Positions 51,155-63,520 of a stretch of 64,000 bases of DNA are shown in pieces. The stretch is from assembly GCA_016858145.1 (NCBI GenBank), contig JAEHOE010000002.1:992001-1056000 (forward strand). Direction: 5' to 3'. This DNA is from Edaphochlamys debaryana (taxonomy: Eukaryota; Chlorophyta; Chlorophyceae; Chlamydomonadales). The notes beneath the pieces were generated by a model. The model was not told where the DNA came from and did no database searches. It saw only the letters and a program-made list of their open reading frames with translations. The position numbers and the translations under genes are program-made. Every line of letters begins with the position of its first letter. Within the stretch, counting starts at the first letter, position 1.

Positions 51155-52496
51155 CGTGACCTTCGTGCTTGTATCTAAGTGATGTATCGATAGCAGTTAT
51201 GCACAAGCGGCACACTTGTCCAAGAGCGGCACGCGATCGACACGCCGCGCCGGCCAAACACACTTCGGCCACCCCACCGCCCCCCAGTCCTGACGCACGC
51301 TATCGTGTGCGCACGCAAAATGTCATCATATACACAACGTTCTACTTCCTGCTCAACCCGCGTCAACCAGAGCACCAAGCGAGGCCGCCGATACAAATGT
51401 TGCCGAGGCAGCTGTCGCGTGGCTCCTTTACGTCTCACCCATCGCGCCTTGCTGCTGCTTGTGTCGCTCTAGGTGTCGCTGTGCTATCCCATCATCGCAT
51501 CGGCCCGGCCCGTCAGCTGGAGAACAGTTGCGGCTGGACATCCCGCGCGGGCCAAGCCGAAGCGAACAAAGCAGCACGAGCTACCATGCGAAACGCTGTC
51601 AACCTGCAACGATGCATAGGCTGGCTGGCTGTAGCCGTCAGACCTCGAGTCGGCCCAAGACATGTTCCCCCCGACATCATGCTCTGCCTCCGCGGGCCCC
51701 GCGGGGGTCCCGGCCGACTCTGTGCGCGTTAACGACAGACCCAGCTTGCAACGAGACGGGTACGTACACAGTGGCTGGGGTTCGAGCCATTCGTGTGGTG
51801 GGCCAGCATTGGGCCCCGCGCCGGCAGCTTCCTTCATCCCGCATCGTCCTAGACCCCTCGCCTGCCCTCCGCCCTCGCGCGCACACAACTCGTCGCTCCG
51901 CTAGCACCTCATTGCTACCCACTACCGCTAATACAACCGCCATCCCCCTAGCTACTGTGCAGACGACCCACGCCGTCTCGTCTTCTGCACCCGCCGAGGC
52001 CACCGCACGCCGCGCCCGCCCGCACGCCGCTGGCTGGCTGGCTGACGGTCTGGTCTCGCACCAGCGCACAAGCCCTCAAGAGCACCAGCAAAGGCGCGTG
52101 AGCCGGCAGCTGTGAGCGAGTCACCTTTCACCGGTCGCTCGCGGCCGCCCTGTCACTGCCGCACCCTAGGCCGGGCTAGCCGCTGCGCGGAACCGAGCCA
52201 CTCCTTGCTGTGTCCGTGGGCCCTCTGCGCACCGCAGAACCGCACCGATCTGCTGGCAGCTGCGGCCGGCACGCACGCCGCCGACTGAGAGCTTCCGCCC
52301 AGCTGTCTCTCACGACTCGGCACCGAACGGTCCGGGCCGCATCCCCCGCCCCGCCTCCCTTCCCCAGACCACCTACGCACCCCACCTGCGGCCAGCACCG
52401 ACTAATATGGGCGCTGCCGAGGCCCCGGGGGCGGCTGGGCGGCGCTCCCCTCGCTGCTGCTGAGGCGGGCGGCCTCAGGCGGTCTGGGTTGCCCCG
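51155..52496. other. Divergent intergenic region, no gene seen
   Basis: About 1.3 kb between the divergent starts of the IPI1/TEX10-like and receptor kinase genes. It must hold both promoters. I see no clear TATA box. The left half is less GC-rich, and the right half is C-rich with no coding features. A non-coding first exon of the kinase gene could lie here. Confidence 0.45.
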
Positions 52497-55400
52497 ATGT
52501 GCGACCCAGGCGACGTCCTCTCCCACGCTTCCACGACACCCGGTTCCGTCACTGATGACGTGCGGTTCAGGCGTCGGCCGGCGGCGTCTAGCTGTTCCGT
52601 GGAACCGTCCTGCGGAGGCAGTCGCTGGGTGACACCGGCGCCGGGGCGGGGTGGTGGCGTCGGCGGGTCTCGGCGCCGCCGCTGCCTGGCTGCTCCGCTG
52701 GGCGTGCGGAGGCAGCTGGCGGCGGCGGTGGCGGCGGTGCTGCTGGCGGCGGTGGCCACCGCGACCCAGGCGGCGGCGGGAACCGAAGCCCAGCTGCTTC
52801 AGCCCCAGGAGGCCAAGGCGGCCCCAGCCCCAACGGCAGCTCATGCCCATACCTCGATTGTCAGCCATGTCCGCAACCCCTTATCGCATCTGCGGCATCG
52901 GCGCCGTCTCTCTCAGCAGCAGTGCAGTTCGGACTCGAACGCATCTCCGCAACTCGCACCGGAGGTTCTAGACCGGCTTCGCAAGGGTCGGCTCGGCTCC
53001 TGCCCTCTGGTGGTCGGGTTCTTCGTGTCGAATGGCGGCGGCGATGCACCGCCGGTGCCATCGCTGCCGCCGGGGCCGAGCAACAGGCGGCCGCCGCCGT
53101 TTCGGAGCCCCGAGGAGGCGGGGCAGGCGCGAGCTGGCGAGGTTGGTGACGCCGACCCACTGTGTGCCTCGGTGGCGCTCCTGAACAACGGCCAGGTATG
53201 GGTGGGTATGCTTACCGGAGATGTCGGTGCTAGAGCTGTGTGGTGCCCCATACCACCTAAATTACGGTAGCCTGCGGTGCTAGCACTTAGCTCGCTGGAG
53301 CTAACACGCTCTTGTCCTTGTCCGTACGCAGTACGCACTGTACGGCTGGCAGTTGGTGTGGCGGCTGCGCGGCTATACGGCCGCGGGGGTGGAGGGGGCG
53401 GTGCTGGTCACACGCGGTACGTGCGGGTCGGAGGGGGCACGTGCGTCGTGAGCGGCCTCGCTCATGGGCAAGCCATGGGGCGCATGACAGCTCCCTTGAT
53501 TCGGGTGGTTCTTAGCATGCACGGAACCTCTCCAGGCCTCCACCTGATCCAGGCCGCTGAACCTGTCCATGCAGGCGACGGCGCGCCCGCTCGTGTGGTC
53601 AACTCGGCTGAAAACCCCGAGCTCGCTCTGGCGGAGGCCGCGGCCTTTGCCCTGGCCCTGGCGCCAAACACAACGGACGCTGCCTGGAGGTGCGCCGGGG
53701 GGTAGCGAGGGGGGGAAAGGAGCGCGGGTTGCAGGCCTGGGCGGGTCTGTTCGTAGGGCCGGGGTCACTGGCACCCGCTGCCTTCACACGTGTTCCCTCC
53801 CTGGCTTAACCCACCTTGACCTCTGCATCTCTCTTGCAGCCCCGAGGCCTTAGCTCCGCGCCCTCCCGCCTCTTCGCCTTCCCTGCCCCTACAGCTCGGT
53901 GCCGCTCAGCTTCCAGGCCGTCTACCTCAACGGCCAGCGCTGCCTCCCCACCGCCCTTGACGGGTCGGACCTGGACCCCTCCGGCTCCACATCCGACACC
54001 ACCCCCACCCCCGGCTGCAACCTCACATACGCCGACCTTGCCTCAGCCGACCCAGATCGCCTCGAGGCCTGTGCCGCGGTCTTTTGCTGCGGCGAGTCCG
54101 ACCCTGGGACCAGCGCCCCGAACGCGACCCAGGGCTCGGCGCCATCTGGGTCGGGCGCCCAAGCACCGCCCCGGCCGCCTGGACCCCTGGGTCTGATTGG
54201 GCTTAAGCCGCCGCCAGATGCTCTAGTGCAGCTGAATGATGTGCTGGCGCAGCTGACGCTGCTGGTCATGGGCCTGAAGCCGCCGCCGGCCGCACCGGCG
54301 GCGGCGCCCAGCCCCCCGGCGCCGCCGGGTCAGGCGTCGGCGCCGGCGGGCGCGGGCCCGGCGGGAGCGGGCGGGGGCGGCAACGCGACCGCGGGCGGCG
54401 GTAACACCTCGGCCGGTGGCGATGTCAAGGGCGGGGGCGTGACGGTGCTCAGTCCGGAGGTCATAGCTCGGCTGCACGAGCTCCTGACGGCGGCGGCGAG
54501 GTCAGTGGGTCGGGCAGGAGTCAGGCCATACCGTCCTCTACAGTGCCGAATTCGACAGAGATCATCAACGGGTCGATAGCTGGATAGGTCCAGACCGGGT
54601 AACTGAGTACCCAGTGCCCCTCTTAATCCCCTTTCACCCCCGCAGCGGAGCCGACGTTGCGCCGCAGCTCCTGGCGACGCTGCAGGAGATCGTACGGCAA
54701 GGCGGTTTCAACAGTACGGTGCCGCCAACGGCCAACGTGACGGGAACAGTTGGCGGCGCCGGCACGGGCAACATCACCGCCGTACTCGAGCAGCTCGCCG
54801 CCGCCGTCAAGTCCGCCGCCGCCGGCTCTTCGCCGCCGTCGGCACCGCCGCCAGTCATGCCGCCGCCGTCGCCACTGCCGCCGCCGCCGCCGCCTCCTGC
54901 GACTCCGAGCTACGGCCCGGAAGACATGCAGCAAGCGCCAGATCCAGATCTTGGATCCGTCGTTGTCGTGGATCCAGGACCGATTGACGGAGGCACCCAC
55001 GGGACGGACGTCAACCCGGGTGATGGCGGCGACGGCTCCAGCGACAGGAACGGCGGCGAGCCCGTAGGCACCAGCGCGGGCCCTAGCCATGGCGGCACCC
55101 GTGGCGGAGCGGTGAACAACGACCCCGCCCCGCCGCTGCCTCAACCTGCCGCTGCCGTCGCCGCTAGCGGCAGCGGTACTAGCGACAGTGGCAGTGGCGG
55201 CGGTGGCGGCGCTGCCATCATCGGCGGCACCGTCGCCGCCGCGGTCGCTGTGCTGGTGGCGACGGTGCTGGCGGCGGTGTTCATAACGAGGCGGCGGCGC
55301 CGGCAGGCCGCCGATGCCGTCGACGACAGCCCCAGCGCCGCCGCCGACGCCCTGTCGTTACGTAAATCCGTAGTGGCTATGGCTCTCTTCCGCGGCAGCC

Positions 55401-58400
55401 ACAACGGCGGCGGCGGCGGCCCCGACGGCGCCGCCTCCGCCACCACCAACTCCACCATGACTACTGCCGTCACCGCCACCACCACCGCCACCACCGCCGC
55501 CACCGCCAACTTCAGCCCCGGCGTCGCCTCTCCGCTGGGCTCAATCGGCAGCGGCAAGGGCGGCGGCTTGCCTCGGCTCGGCACCAGCAGCGCTTCCCTG
55601 GAGGTCCGGGGCAGCGCCAGCCGAAACACCACCACCGGCTGTCCCACCACGCCGCCAGCGCCCTGTCCATCCCCTCTGGCGGGTGTGGGCGCGACCGGCT
55701 CGGGCGGCCTCCTGGCCCCCGGCGCGAACCTCTCGCCGCTCATGCCCTCGCCCTTTGCCCACCAGCGGGCCACGCAAGCCCAGAACGTTCGGCCGGTGCT
55801 GGGCGCGCGTGCGACGTATGCGAGCGCTGGGGCTCTACAGGTACGCAAGGCCTACATGCTTACACGCATCCGCTATCTACTGTCCCGTGGGAACCCCTGA
55901 CGACGACCTGAGCCACCTCACCCGCTGCAATGTCCCTACGACTTCCGCCCTGCTCTGCCCCCGCCCGCCTACAGGTGCTCCTGGCTTCCAGCGCGTCGCT
56001 GCCGGTCCAACACACGGCCCACGCCGCCCCCTCCGCCTCGCCCTCCGCCGCCTCCGCCCCCGACTGGCCCGACTCCAAGGGCGCCCCTCTGCCGCCCACA
56101 CACACCACCAGCTCCTGGCCACCCCGCTGGCCCCCGCCCGGCCTCGACCTGCCCGACGCTTCAACTTCCGCCGCCTTCGCGCCGCGCACCCTGGCCCCGG
56201 CAGAACCGACTCTAGCGGAAAGAGCAGGCAGCGGAGCTGACGACGCGTGGGGGCCAGCTGCTGGCGGCTTCCAAGCCGGTGGTGGCGGAGGCGGAGATGG
56301 AGGGAGAGTGGTGATGCGAGGAGGCAGCGGGGATGCGGTTCGAGGCCTGACGCTGGGTGCGCTCATGGCGGCGCAGAGTCACCACGCGGCGCTCAGGGCT
56401 GGCGGCGCAGCAGCCCACGCCGCCGAAGCCACCTGGCGGCCCGCTGCCCTGCCGCCGCTGGTCAACATTGCCGCTGCTACCTCCGACCGGTCGCCGGCTT
56501 TAGCGCGGGGTCAGAGCCCCGCCGCCGCCGCCGGTACCCCCGCCGCCGCCGTCAGCGTCGACGTCAGGGCGCTCGCCAGGGCAGTCAGCGTCTCCGCCGC
56601 CGCCCTGACAGGCATGCTGCCAGCCTCCGCCACCGCTCCGGTCGCGGCCGCCGGCTTCACCTGCGCTACAACGGGATCCGTGCTCAAGCCCTCACGCTCC
56701 TCGCCCGCCCAGCTGCTGGGCCGAATGGCTCTCCTCGCTGCCAGCGCGGCCGGCCTCAACCTCGGCGGCGGCGGCGGCGGCGGCGGCGATGGCGGCGGCG
56801 GCGGGCAGGGAGCAGAGGACGCCGCGGAACGAGGCGCCGCCGGCCCACGCGCGCCGGCGGGCCTGGCGTCTGGACGCTTAGTGGCACACCATCGCCGATC
56901 TACCGGCAACCTCCCGCCGCCATCGGCTGCAGCGCCGCCCTTTGCTCAAGCGACGGCAGCTGCAGGGCCCATTGCGGCGGCCCTGGCGGCGGACCGGCAG
57001 GCCACCGCCGCCGCCGCTGCCACTAGCGTTCTGACTGATGCCGTACCTGCTGACGTCACCACCCCCGCCGCCGCCGCGCTGAGCGCTACCAATACCTTCG
57101 CCAAGGCCTCCGCCGCTAGCGTCAGTGGCGACGCCGCTGCGTCCTTGACGGTCGTTGGGGGCGGCGGCGGCGGCGCCTCTGCCGACCCTGCCGCCGCCAG
57201 CAGCTACCTGTCGCCGTCGGGCCGCCGCATGCCGCCGCCGCCGACGGCCTGGGTCGCCATTGACTTTGCTCGCGACGTTGTGCTGGGTGAGCACCTGCGC
57301 TTCTTGCTTGCCCTCGAATCCGCCACTTGTCACACCTCCTCACACCTGCGACCTTCATCGACTGCTCGAAGCTACCTTGACCTTGCCGCCCACTCGCCCA
57401 CACTCATGCCTCTACTCTTCCACACCCCTTCCCTTCCCACACAGAGCGGCGCATCGGATCGGGGGCGTACGGCACCGTGTACAGCGGGCGCTGGGGCGGG
57501 GGCCGTGTGGCTGTCAAGGTGGTGCCGCTGGCGGAGGGCGAGGGCGGCGCCGTGTGCCCCGCGGCGGTGGAGAGCATCCGGCAGGAGGTCCAGGTGGGCC
57601 CGGGCGGTCCCACCTACTGGGCCTGGGTCGGGTCAGGGTGGGCCCGTGGTGGGCTTTGAGGACCTGTCCAGCATCGTTTCTCGGTCTCATCCCGCTCATC
57701 AGGTGCTGTCCCGCCTGAGCCACCCCCACATCATTCGCTTCTTCGGCGCCTGCTTGGCTCCCCCCAACGTCTGCATCGTCGAGGTGGGACCAGGACCATC
57801 CCTGGGATCGATGCTGCGTGGCGCGGTCTGCTGTCGTACTGTCGTATAATGCCCGCGAGGCCTTCATCTGCCACGTGCCTTCTCACGCTGCCTGCCCATG
57901 CATGGACAGCGCTGGCTCAGACCTTGCCGCGTCCCTCCTTCCCTGTGTGCCTCCCTACCGTAATCCCCAGGAGCTGGCGGCGGGCGGCTCCCTGCACGGC
58001 CGCCTGCACGCACGGCGGAGGGCCACGGGCGCCAAGATCTACCCGCCCATGTCCCTCATCCAGGTGGGCTGGGGCGTTGCCGCCCTCTCTCTACCGTCCG
58101 ATGAGCGAAGGCGCACCTTGTCCGGACTCTGCGCTGCCAGTGCTCAACTGTTATTTTGCGGCTTCGCCCGGAACCCACACTCCGATCACCGCAGGTTCTG
58201 CGCCTGGGTCTGGACGTGGCGGGGGCCATGGCATACCTGCACTCGCTCAACGTGGTGCACCGGGGTGCGTGGGCGAGGGAGGAGGGAGTGGGGTAGGCTC
58301 GGGTCCCGGGTACCGGACGGGCAGGTACCGGGAGGCGTCGGAAGGTATGGGAAGAAACAGGAGAGTCAAGGCGTCACCTCGCCATCAACCCCACCCCGCC

Positions 58401-59396
58401 TCGTTCCCTGCCGGCCCTGCAGACCTCAAGCCCCAGAACGTGCTGCTGGACGAGTCCGGTGCGGCCAAGGTGCGGTCACGCGGGGGCTTGTCACAGCGCC
58501 TCGCGTCACCGCTCTTCTTTGCCATCCCGTCTTGTCCGCCTTCGGTGCCGTTCCCTCGTCACGCTTCATGGCTTGCCGCCCTCTTTCGCACTCCCCTAGG
58601 TGGCCGACTTTGGTATCGCCAAGATCAAGGACCGCACCCTCATGTCCACTCGCAACGCCCACGCCGGCACGCCCGCGTACATGGTGGGGCTGCCGGGGGG
58701 CGGTATCGAAGCGGTGCAATTGCATCTACATGCACGCCCCTGTGCCGCCTGTCTGTAAGCCCTGACGTTGGGTCGTGTGACCTTCGTCCGTCCGCGCAGG
58801 CCCCGGAGCAGTTCGAGGGGCGACCCGTGGGAGAGAAGGTCGACGTCTACGCGGTGAGCCTCGGACAAAGCGGTCGCCACATGAGTCGTCCGTCCTGGGT
58901 TCTCGATGCTGCGTCCGAGCCTCCGCAACTCCCACTGACCTGCCACCTCCCCTGCCGCCCCTGCCGCCCCCAGTTTGGTGTGACCCTGTGGGAGTGCCTC
59001 ACCGGGGAGCAGCCCTGGGCGGAGCTGCAGAACCCCATGCAGGTGCGGGCGGGCCCCAAGCTAGCGGGATGGGGCCTGGGGGACAGCCTTCTCCTCTCAC
59101 CCCTCCGACCGGAACTCTCGGCGTCCTGAACTTCCCACTCTCGTCCCTTGCCTGCTCCCACCACACCCTGGCTTTCTCGCCCCTCCCCGCAACCCACTCT
59201 CCCTCCCCCTCAGGTCATCTTCGTGGTGGGCGTGCAGTGCCAGCGCCCCCCGCTGCCCCCCACCACGCCCCCCGACCTGGCCGCCCTCATCGCCGCCTGC
59301 TGGGCGGACGACCCGGCGGCGAGGCCGGCCTTCGTGGAGGTGATCGGGGCCCTCCGCGGCCTGCTGGCGGCGGCAGAGGCTGGCAGGCTGGGGTGA
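52497..59396 (+). CDS. Receptor-like protein kinase, single membrane span, TKL-type kinase
   Basis: Fifteen exons: 52497-53195, 53332-53416, 53575-53689, 53895-54500, 54646-55840, 55975-57286, 57445-57593, 57703-57783, 57971-58063, 58195-58264, 58423-58469, 58600-58683, 58800-58853, 58974-59042 and 59214-59396; phases agree and give about 1613 residues. The Arg-rich N-terminus precedes a hydrophobic segment (QLAAAVAAVLLAAVATA, signal or anchor). The ectodomain has ALYGWQLVWRLRGYTAAGVE, a C...C...CC cluster (RCLPTALDG, EACAAVFCCGE), Ser/Pro/Gly linkers and Asn-glycosylation sites. A membrane span begins near residue 690 (AAIIGGTVAAAV), followed by R-R-R-R-R. A ~600-residue disordered linker leads to the kinase from about residue 1338: IGSGAYGTVYSG, VAVKVV, VVHRD/LKPQN, VADFGIAK, APEQF, FGVTLWECLTG. 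All catalytic residues are present. The ectodomain family and ligand are unknown. The long region before the hydrophobic start leaves the true N-terminus open. Confidence 0.88.
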
Positions 59397-61080
59397 GTAT
59401 CTACGAATGCACAGAGTGATGGAGGGGAGGACGAGGTGGAGCAAGGAGCAAGTTTCGGGTATGGAAAGGAGGCAGGAGGAAAGGTGGGAGGTTGAATGCG
59501 TGTGCTCAGGCAGGACTTTGGGAGGACCGGAGTCCGAGATGTCATAAGGCCATTACGAGGTTTGTCGGAGGGCGCAAGCGCTTCCGGCCTCCTGAGGCGT
59601 GTTGGTGCTTAACCCATAGAGGGAGGGGACAGGAGGCGAGCTAGGTGACGGTGGGAAGCAGGCGTGGAGAGTCTAGGAGCAACGTCAGAGTTGAACGATT
59701 CAACGCACGCATGGGCCCTTGAATGCTAGCGCCATGCTACTGCGTGGGGCGGGGTGGTCTAGGCTGTGGCACGTGACGTAGAGGGAAGGAACATGAGCTC
59801 TAGCAGGCGGGTCTGGTGCGGCGTCGGGCGACATTGTGGTGAATGAAGGGGGCTTGATCCTTTCAGTCATTGTCGCGGCCCGGTTCTGGCCCGGCAGCGG
59901 CAAGGCAGCAGCTGCTGTACAGTGATGGACTTCTGGCGGGCTCTCAATCTGCATCGCATCTGGTGTGTTGTACGTGTTGCATCCGGTTGCATCTCGGCAG
60001 GCTGTTGTGCGCTTTGCACCCCTGCCATGTTGGACGCCTACTGGTTGTGTGCTTAGACAGGGATGGCTGTGAGGCCGCTCCTGTTGTATCTGATGCTTCT
60101 CTCCGTCACGGGCACAGCCTTTTGGCACTCGTCTTGACAGGCACATGGCCACCCGGAGCTGAGCTGGGATGTGCTGCGCTTTACGATAAGGGTCACCCTT
60201 TGGATGTCCGCTGAGTTTGGCCGCCTGGGGGCCCCAGGTTATGGCGTGTTGTCCAGCGTGTCATCACTTGTGCCGTACAAGCATGCCAGATCTACGTTTC
60301 GGCACCCCACGCGTGTGGGGTGTGGGAGCGCTACTTCATGATGAGCGAGTGCCGTCGCATCGCGTTTTGCAGGCCGTGTGCAGAATTCAGTTCAGTTGCG
60401 CGGGATTCGGTTTAAGGTGTATGTCCTTTCCAAGAAGGGTAGGCTACAGGCAGGGGGAGTCTCTGCGGAGAAGGCGAGGACTGGAGAGGGAGGTGGCGGA
60501 GGAGAAAGGAGGAGACGAGGGCTGGGCGTGATGTGTGGTTGGCACGGGCAGGCCAAGTGCAGTGGCGGTCAGTGTACGTCGTGTTCCCGCCCTTGTCGTC
60601 GTGGCGTGGGCGAGAGACTGTCCGGAGAGGCGCATAGATGGCGTGGACGGTGTGTCCACCGACGGGGCCTTCGGTCCAAGATGAAGGGGAGGAGTGGTGG
60701 GCGGGTTGATGTGCCGTTGGAGGGCAGGCCTGTAGTAGGGTCCGTAGCCTGTGTGCGCCCAGCAAGCTGCTTGTGCCGGGTTGTAAGGCAGAACGTGGAA
60801 GTGCTGCCGGCAAGTGCGAAGGGCTCCTGAAGGGCTCGCTCGGTGCAATCGTCGCTTGCGTTACAGCTCAGGCAGGGGCCAAGACCCCTGCACGCACGGC
60901 AGTCCTCCCTATGCACACCCTCTCCGCCCTCACCCAGCCTCAGCCCCGCCTACAGACTAGCGCCAATGCCTCGTACTCACACTGTCCATTCGTTGGTTGT
61001 TGTGAAACCTAGCCCACTCAAAAGCCTTGTCACTGCCGCCATCAAGAGGTTGCCAGCCACAGATACGCCCCGACTCACAC
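59397..61080. other. Convergent intergenic region, no gene seen
   Basis: Tail-to-tail spacer between the receptor kinase and the kinase-like membrane protein. TTACA at 60861-60865 is a candidate TGTAA signal for the minus-strand gene, 550 bases past its stop; TGTAA near 60782 could serve the plus strand. No frame has family features. Confidence 0.45.
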
Positions 61081-61348
61081 CAATCCTCTTGTCCAGTTGT
61101 CCTCCTGCCCCACGGGCCGCTGGCGCCCCATGATAACCCATCCATGTAGAGTTCCCACAAATGCCCCACGCTTGCCATGCGGTGAACAGCAGTCTCAACC
61201 GCCCGCTGCTTGCCCGACTCGCTTGGTTGCTCTTCAATCCTCCTTGCCCCACGCACGGGCCCCTGGCGCCCCAGATAACCCATCCAACTAGAGTTCTTTC
61301 AAAATCCCCACGCTCGACATGCGGTGATCAGTCTCAACTGCCCGCAGC
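61081..61348. repeat. Imperfect tandem duplication, period about 154 bp
   Basis: Two units, 61081-61209 and 61235-61348, share CAATCCTC, TGGCGCCCCA, ATAACCCATCCA, TAGAGTTC, CCCCACGCT, CATGCGGTGA and AGTCTCAACnGCCCGC. They lie just past the stop codon of the minus-strand kinase-like gene, in its presumed 3' UTR. Confidence 0.8.
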
Positions 61349-61410
61349 TCCGCCGCGCGTTCCATGTGCTTGCATACTGTGAAGGGCTTATCCCGCCAGC
61401 CCCCCTCGGC

Positions 61411-63520
61411 TCACGCGCACACCAGCCCCATCTCCTCCATCCGCGCCGCCAGCTGCTCCGCCACGGCCGCGGGCGTGGGGCGCTGCGAGGGCAGCGGCGC
61501 CAGGCACTGCGCCGCCAGCCCCCGCAGACACCCCAGCGCCGCCTCGTTGGCCGGCCCCACGCCGCCCCACCCCGCCGCCGCCGCGCGCCTCGCCAGCCGC
61601 CGCTCGCACGACTCCAGCGCCAGCAGCAGGCTGCGCGCCCACAGGTAGATGTGCGAGGCGATACAGAAGTACGACATCCCGCCCAGGCCCAGATCCAGCT
61701 CGGCGTGCTGTCCTGCCAGGACGAGCGCGACCAGCATGAACAGCCCCGGCGCCTCGGCCTCGGCCCGCCGCAGCTCCGCCTCGCAGCCGGGCTCGTCCCG
61801 GGCCAGGCCCTCCGCGAGCGCCTTGCCGCGGCGCAGGAAGGCCTCGGGCGGCCCCAGCAGCGGCGTGAAGCACTCGGCCCGCACGCCCTGCAGCCGGTGC
61901 CACGTCAGCGCCGCGTCCAGCGGCAGGCCGGCGGCCAGCAGCGAGGGAACGGAGGCCACCCGCGCGCTGCCGGGCGGGTCGATCAGCTTCACGCGCCCCG
62001 CCTGCTGTACCATGTTGGCCAGCTTGGCGTCCGTGTGCACCAGGTCCGCCCCCTCCACCGCCCCCAGCAGCTGCAGGCTGCCCAGCAGGCAGGAGAACAC
62101 AGCGCCCCAGTCCACCACCGGCCCGCCGCCGGGGAACAGCAGCGCCTGCAGCGCGTCGTCGTCCGGGCCCAGGCCCAGGTCCCCGGGGCGCATGGCTGCG
62201 TCAAGCACCTGCTCCAGGTCCCCGCCCTCGCCCCAGCCCGTGTAGAGGACCAGGTCGATCGCGTCGGGGCGGCCGGGGGCCTCCGCCACCGTCCACGCCA
62301 GCAGCGGCAGCGCGCAGTCGAACACCGCCGCCTGCCCGCCCGCCGCCGCCAGCGCTCCGTCCCGCACCGCGAAGGCGCAGGGCTCGGCGCTCAGCAGTGA
62401 GGCCGCGCGGGCGGCGAGGGCGGGCAGGCGGGGTGCGGGCGTGGCGGTCTTGGCGGCGCCCAGGGGCAGGGTGATGACCTTCCGGCCGGCGGGGATGTGC
62501 AGCTTGGTTCCGTCTGGGTAGGTGAGGGCGAGGGTGCCCTGCTGCACGGTGGCGCGGAGGGCGACGAAGGGCCGGTGCGTGGGCTCGCCCGGGGCGGGGC
62601 CGCCCAGCAGCCGTGCGCCGGGGGCGGGCGTGAAGGCGGCGGAGGCGCCCGGTTGGAGGCACAGCGGTGGGGGCACGGGCTCGATGGGGAGACCGAGGGG
62701 GTCGCGGGCTCCCTCGGGGGTGGTGGCGAGGGCGTGGTGGTGGATGGCGGCGGCGATGGCGGCGCAGAGGGACGGGGTCTGCTGGTCCGAGAAGGGGACG
62801 GCGGCGTTGGGAGAGGAGCCAGCGGCGGTGGAGGGGGCGGCAGCCGATGCGGGGGTGGCGGTGGAGTTGGGCTCGACCACCGAGACGGCAGCAGTGGAGG
62901 CGAGGATGTAGGCCGCACAATTGGAAGGCGTGCTTGGGTTCGGCTGAGGCTCAGCGGGCTCGGGCTCTTGGGGCGGGCAGGAGGTGTCGGCGGGGGAGGG
63001 GCCCTCCGGGCTGTCGAGGCAGGGCCAGTCGGCGGCCTCTGCAGAGTCCAGGCTGCCGAGCTCTGCCCCGCTGCCGCAGGCCGAGGAGGAGCGGGCCAGG
63101 GAGGCGGTGGAGGCACGGGCATCGAGGAGGCAGCAATGTAGGGGGGTAGCCTGGAGACGAATATGGAGAGGGGGTCACGGCGTTGGGGGTTAGGTCACGG
63201 CGTTGTGTGCTGCGTTGGGTGCATCCGTCTGTCAGCAAAGCAGGCTCCCTCCCGAGTGCCCTGCCCTGACTGACTTCTTGCCTGTTACAGGTTCCGTCTT
63301 AGCTTTTGCTGCATTCGTAACCCCTCCCGCTTCCCCGAATCCCTCCCGTCCCCAGACCCACCATGCCAACAGGCTCGCGGGAGCGCTTGGCTTGGTGGAC
63401 CAGGGCGTGGACCACAAACACGTTCCAGAAGAGCGGCGTCAGGGCGGCCAGAAGCGCACAGAGCGCGGCGACGGCGACAAGGGCGACGCTGATGAGCAGG
63501 GCGGCCAGAGCCCGTGTGAG
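61411..63520 (-). CDS. Membrane-anchored protein with divergent kinase-like domain, 5' end incomplete
   Basis: The main exon 63150-61411 is open in one frame for 580 codons and is joined in phase to 63520-63362. The upstream exon is a membrane segment (ALAALLISVALVAVAALCAL and on, then a basic Q-A-K-R-S-R-E). A Ser/Pro/Glu-rich linker follows. The C-terminal domain has kinase-fold landmarks: a hinge-like LVLYTGWGEGGDLEQVL, the catalytic-loop-like LVHTDAKLANMV (Asp, Lys and Asn kept, HTD for HRD) and VKLIDPPG in the place of DFG. I see no glycine loop or VAVK lysine, so activity is doubtful. The end (LPSQRPTPAAVAEQLAARM) matches the last kinase helices. No ATG exon is certain; it probably lies beyond 63520. 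It converges with the receptor kinase gene but is too divergent to be a recent copy. Confidence 0.68.
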
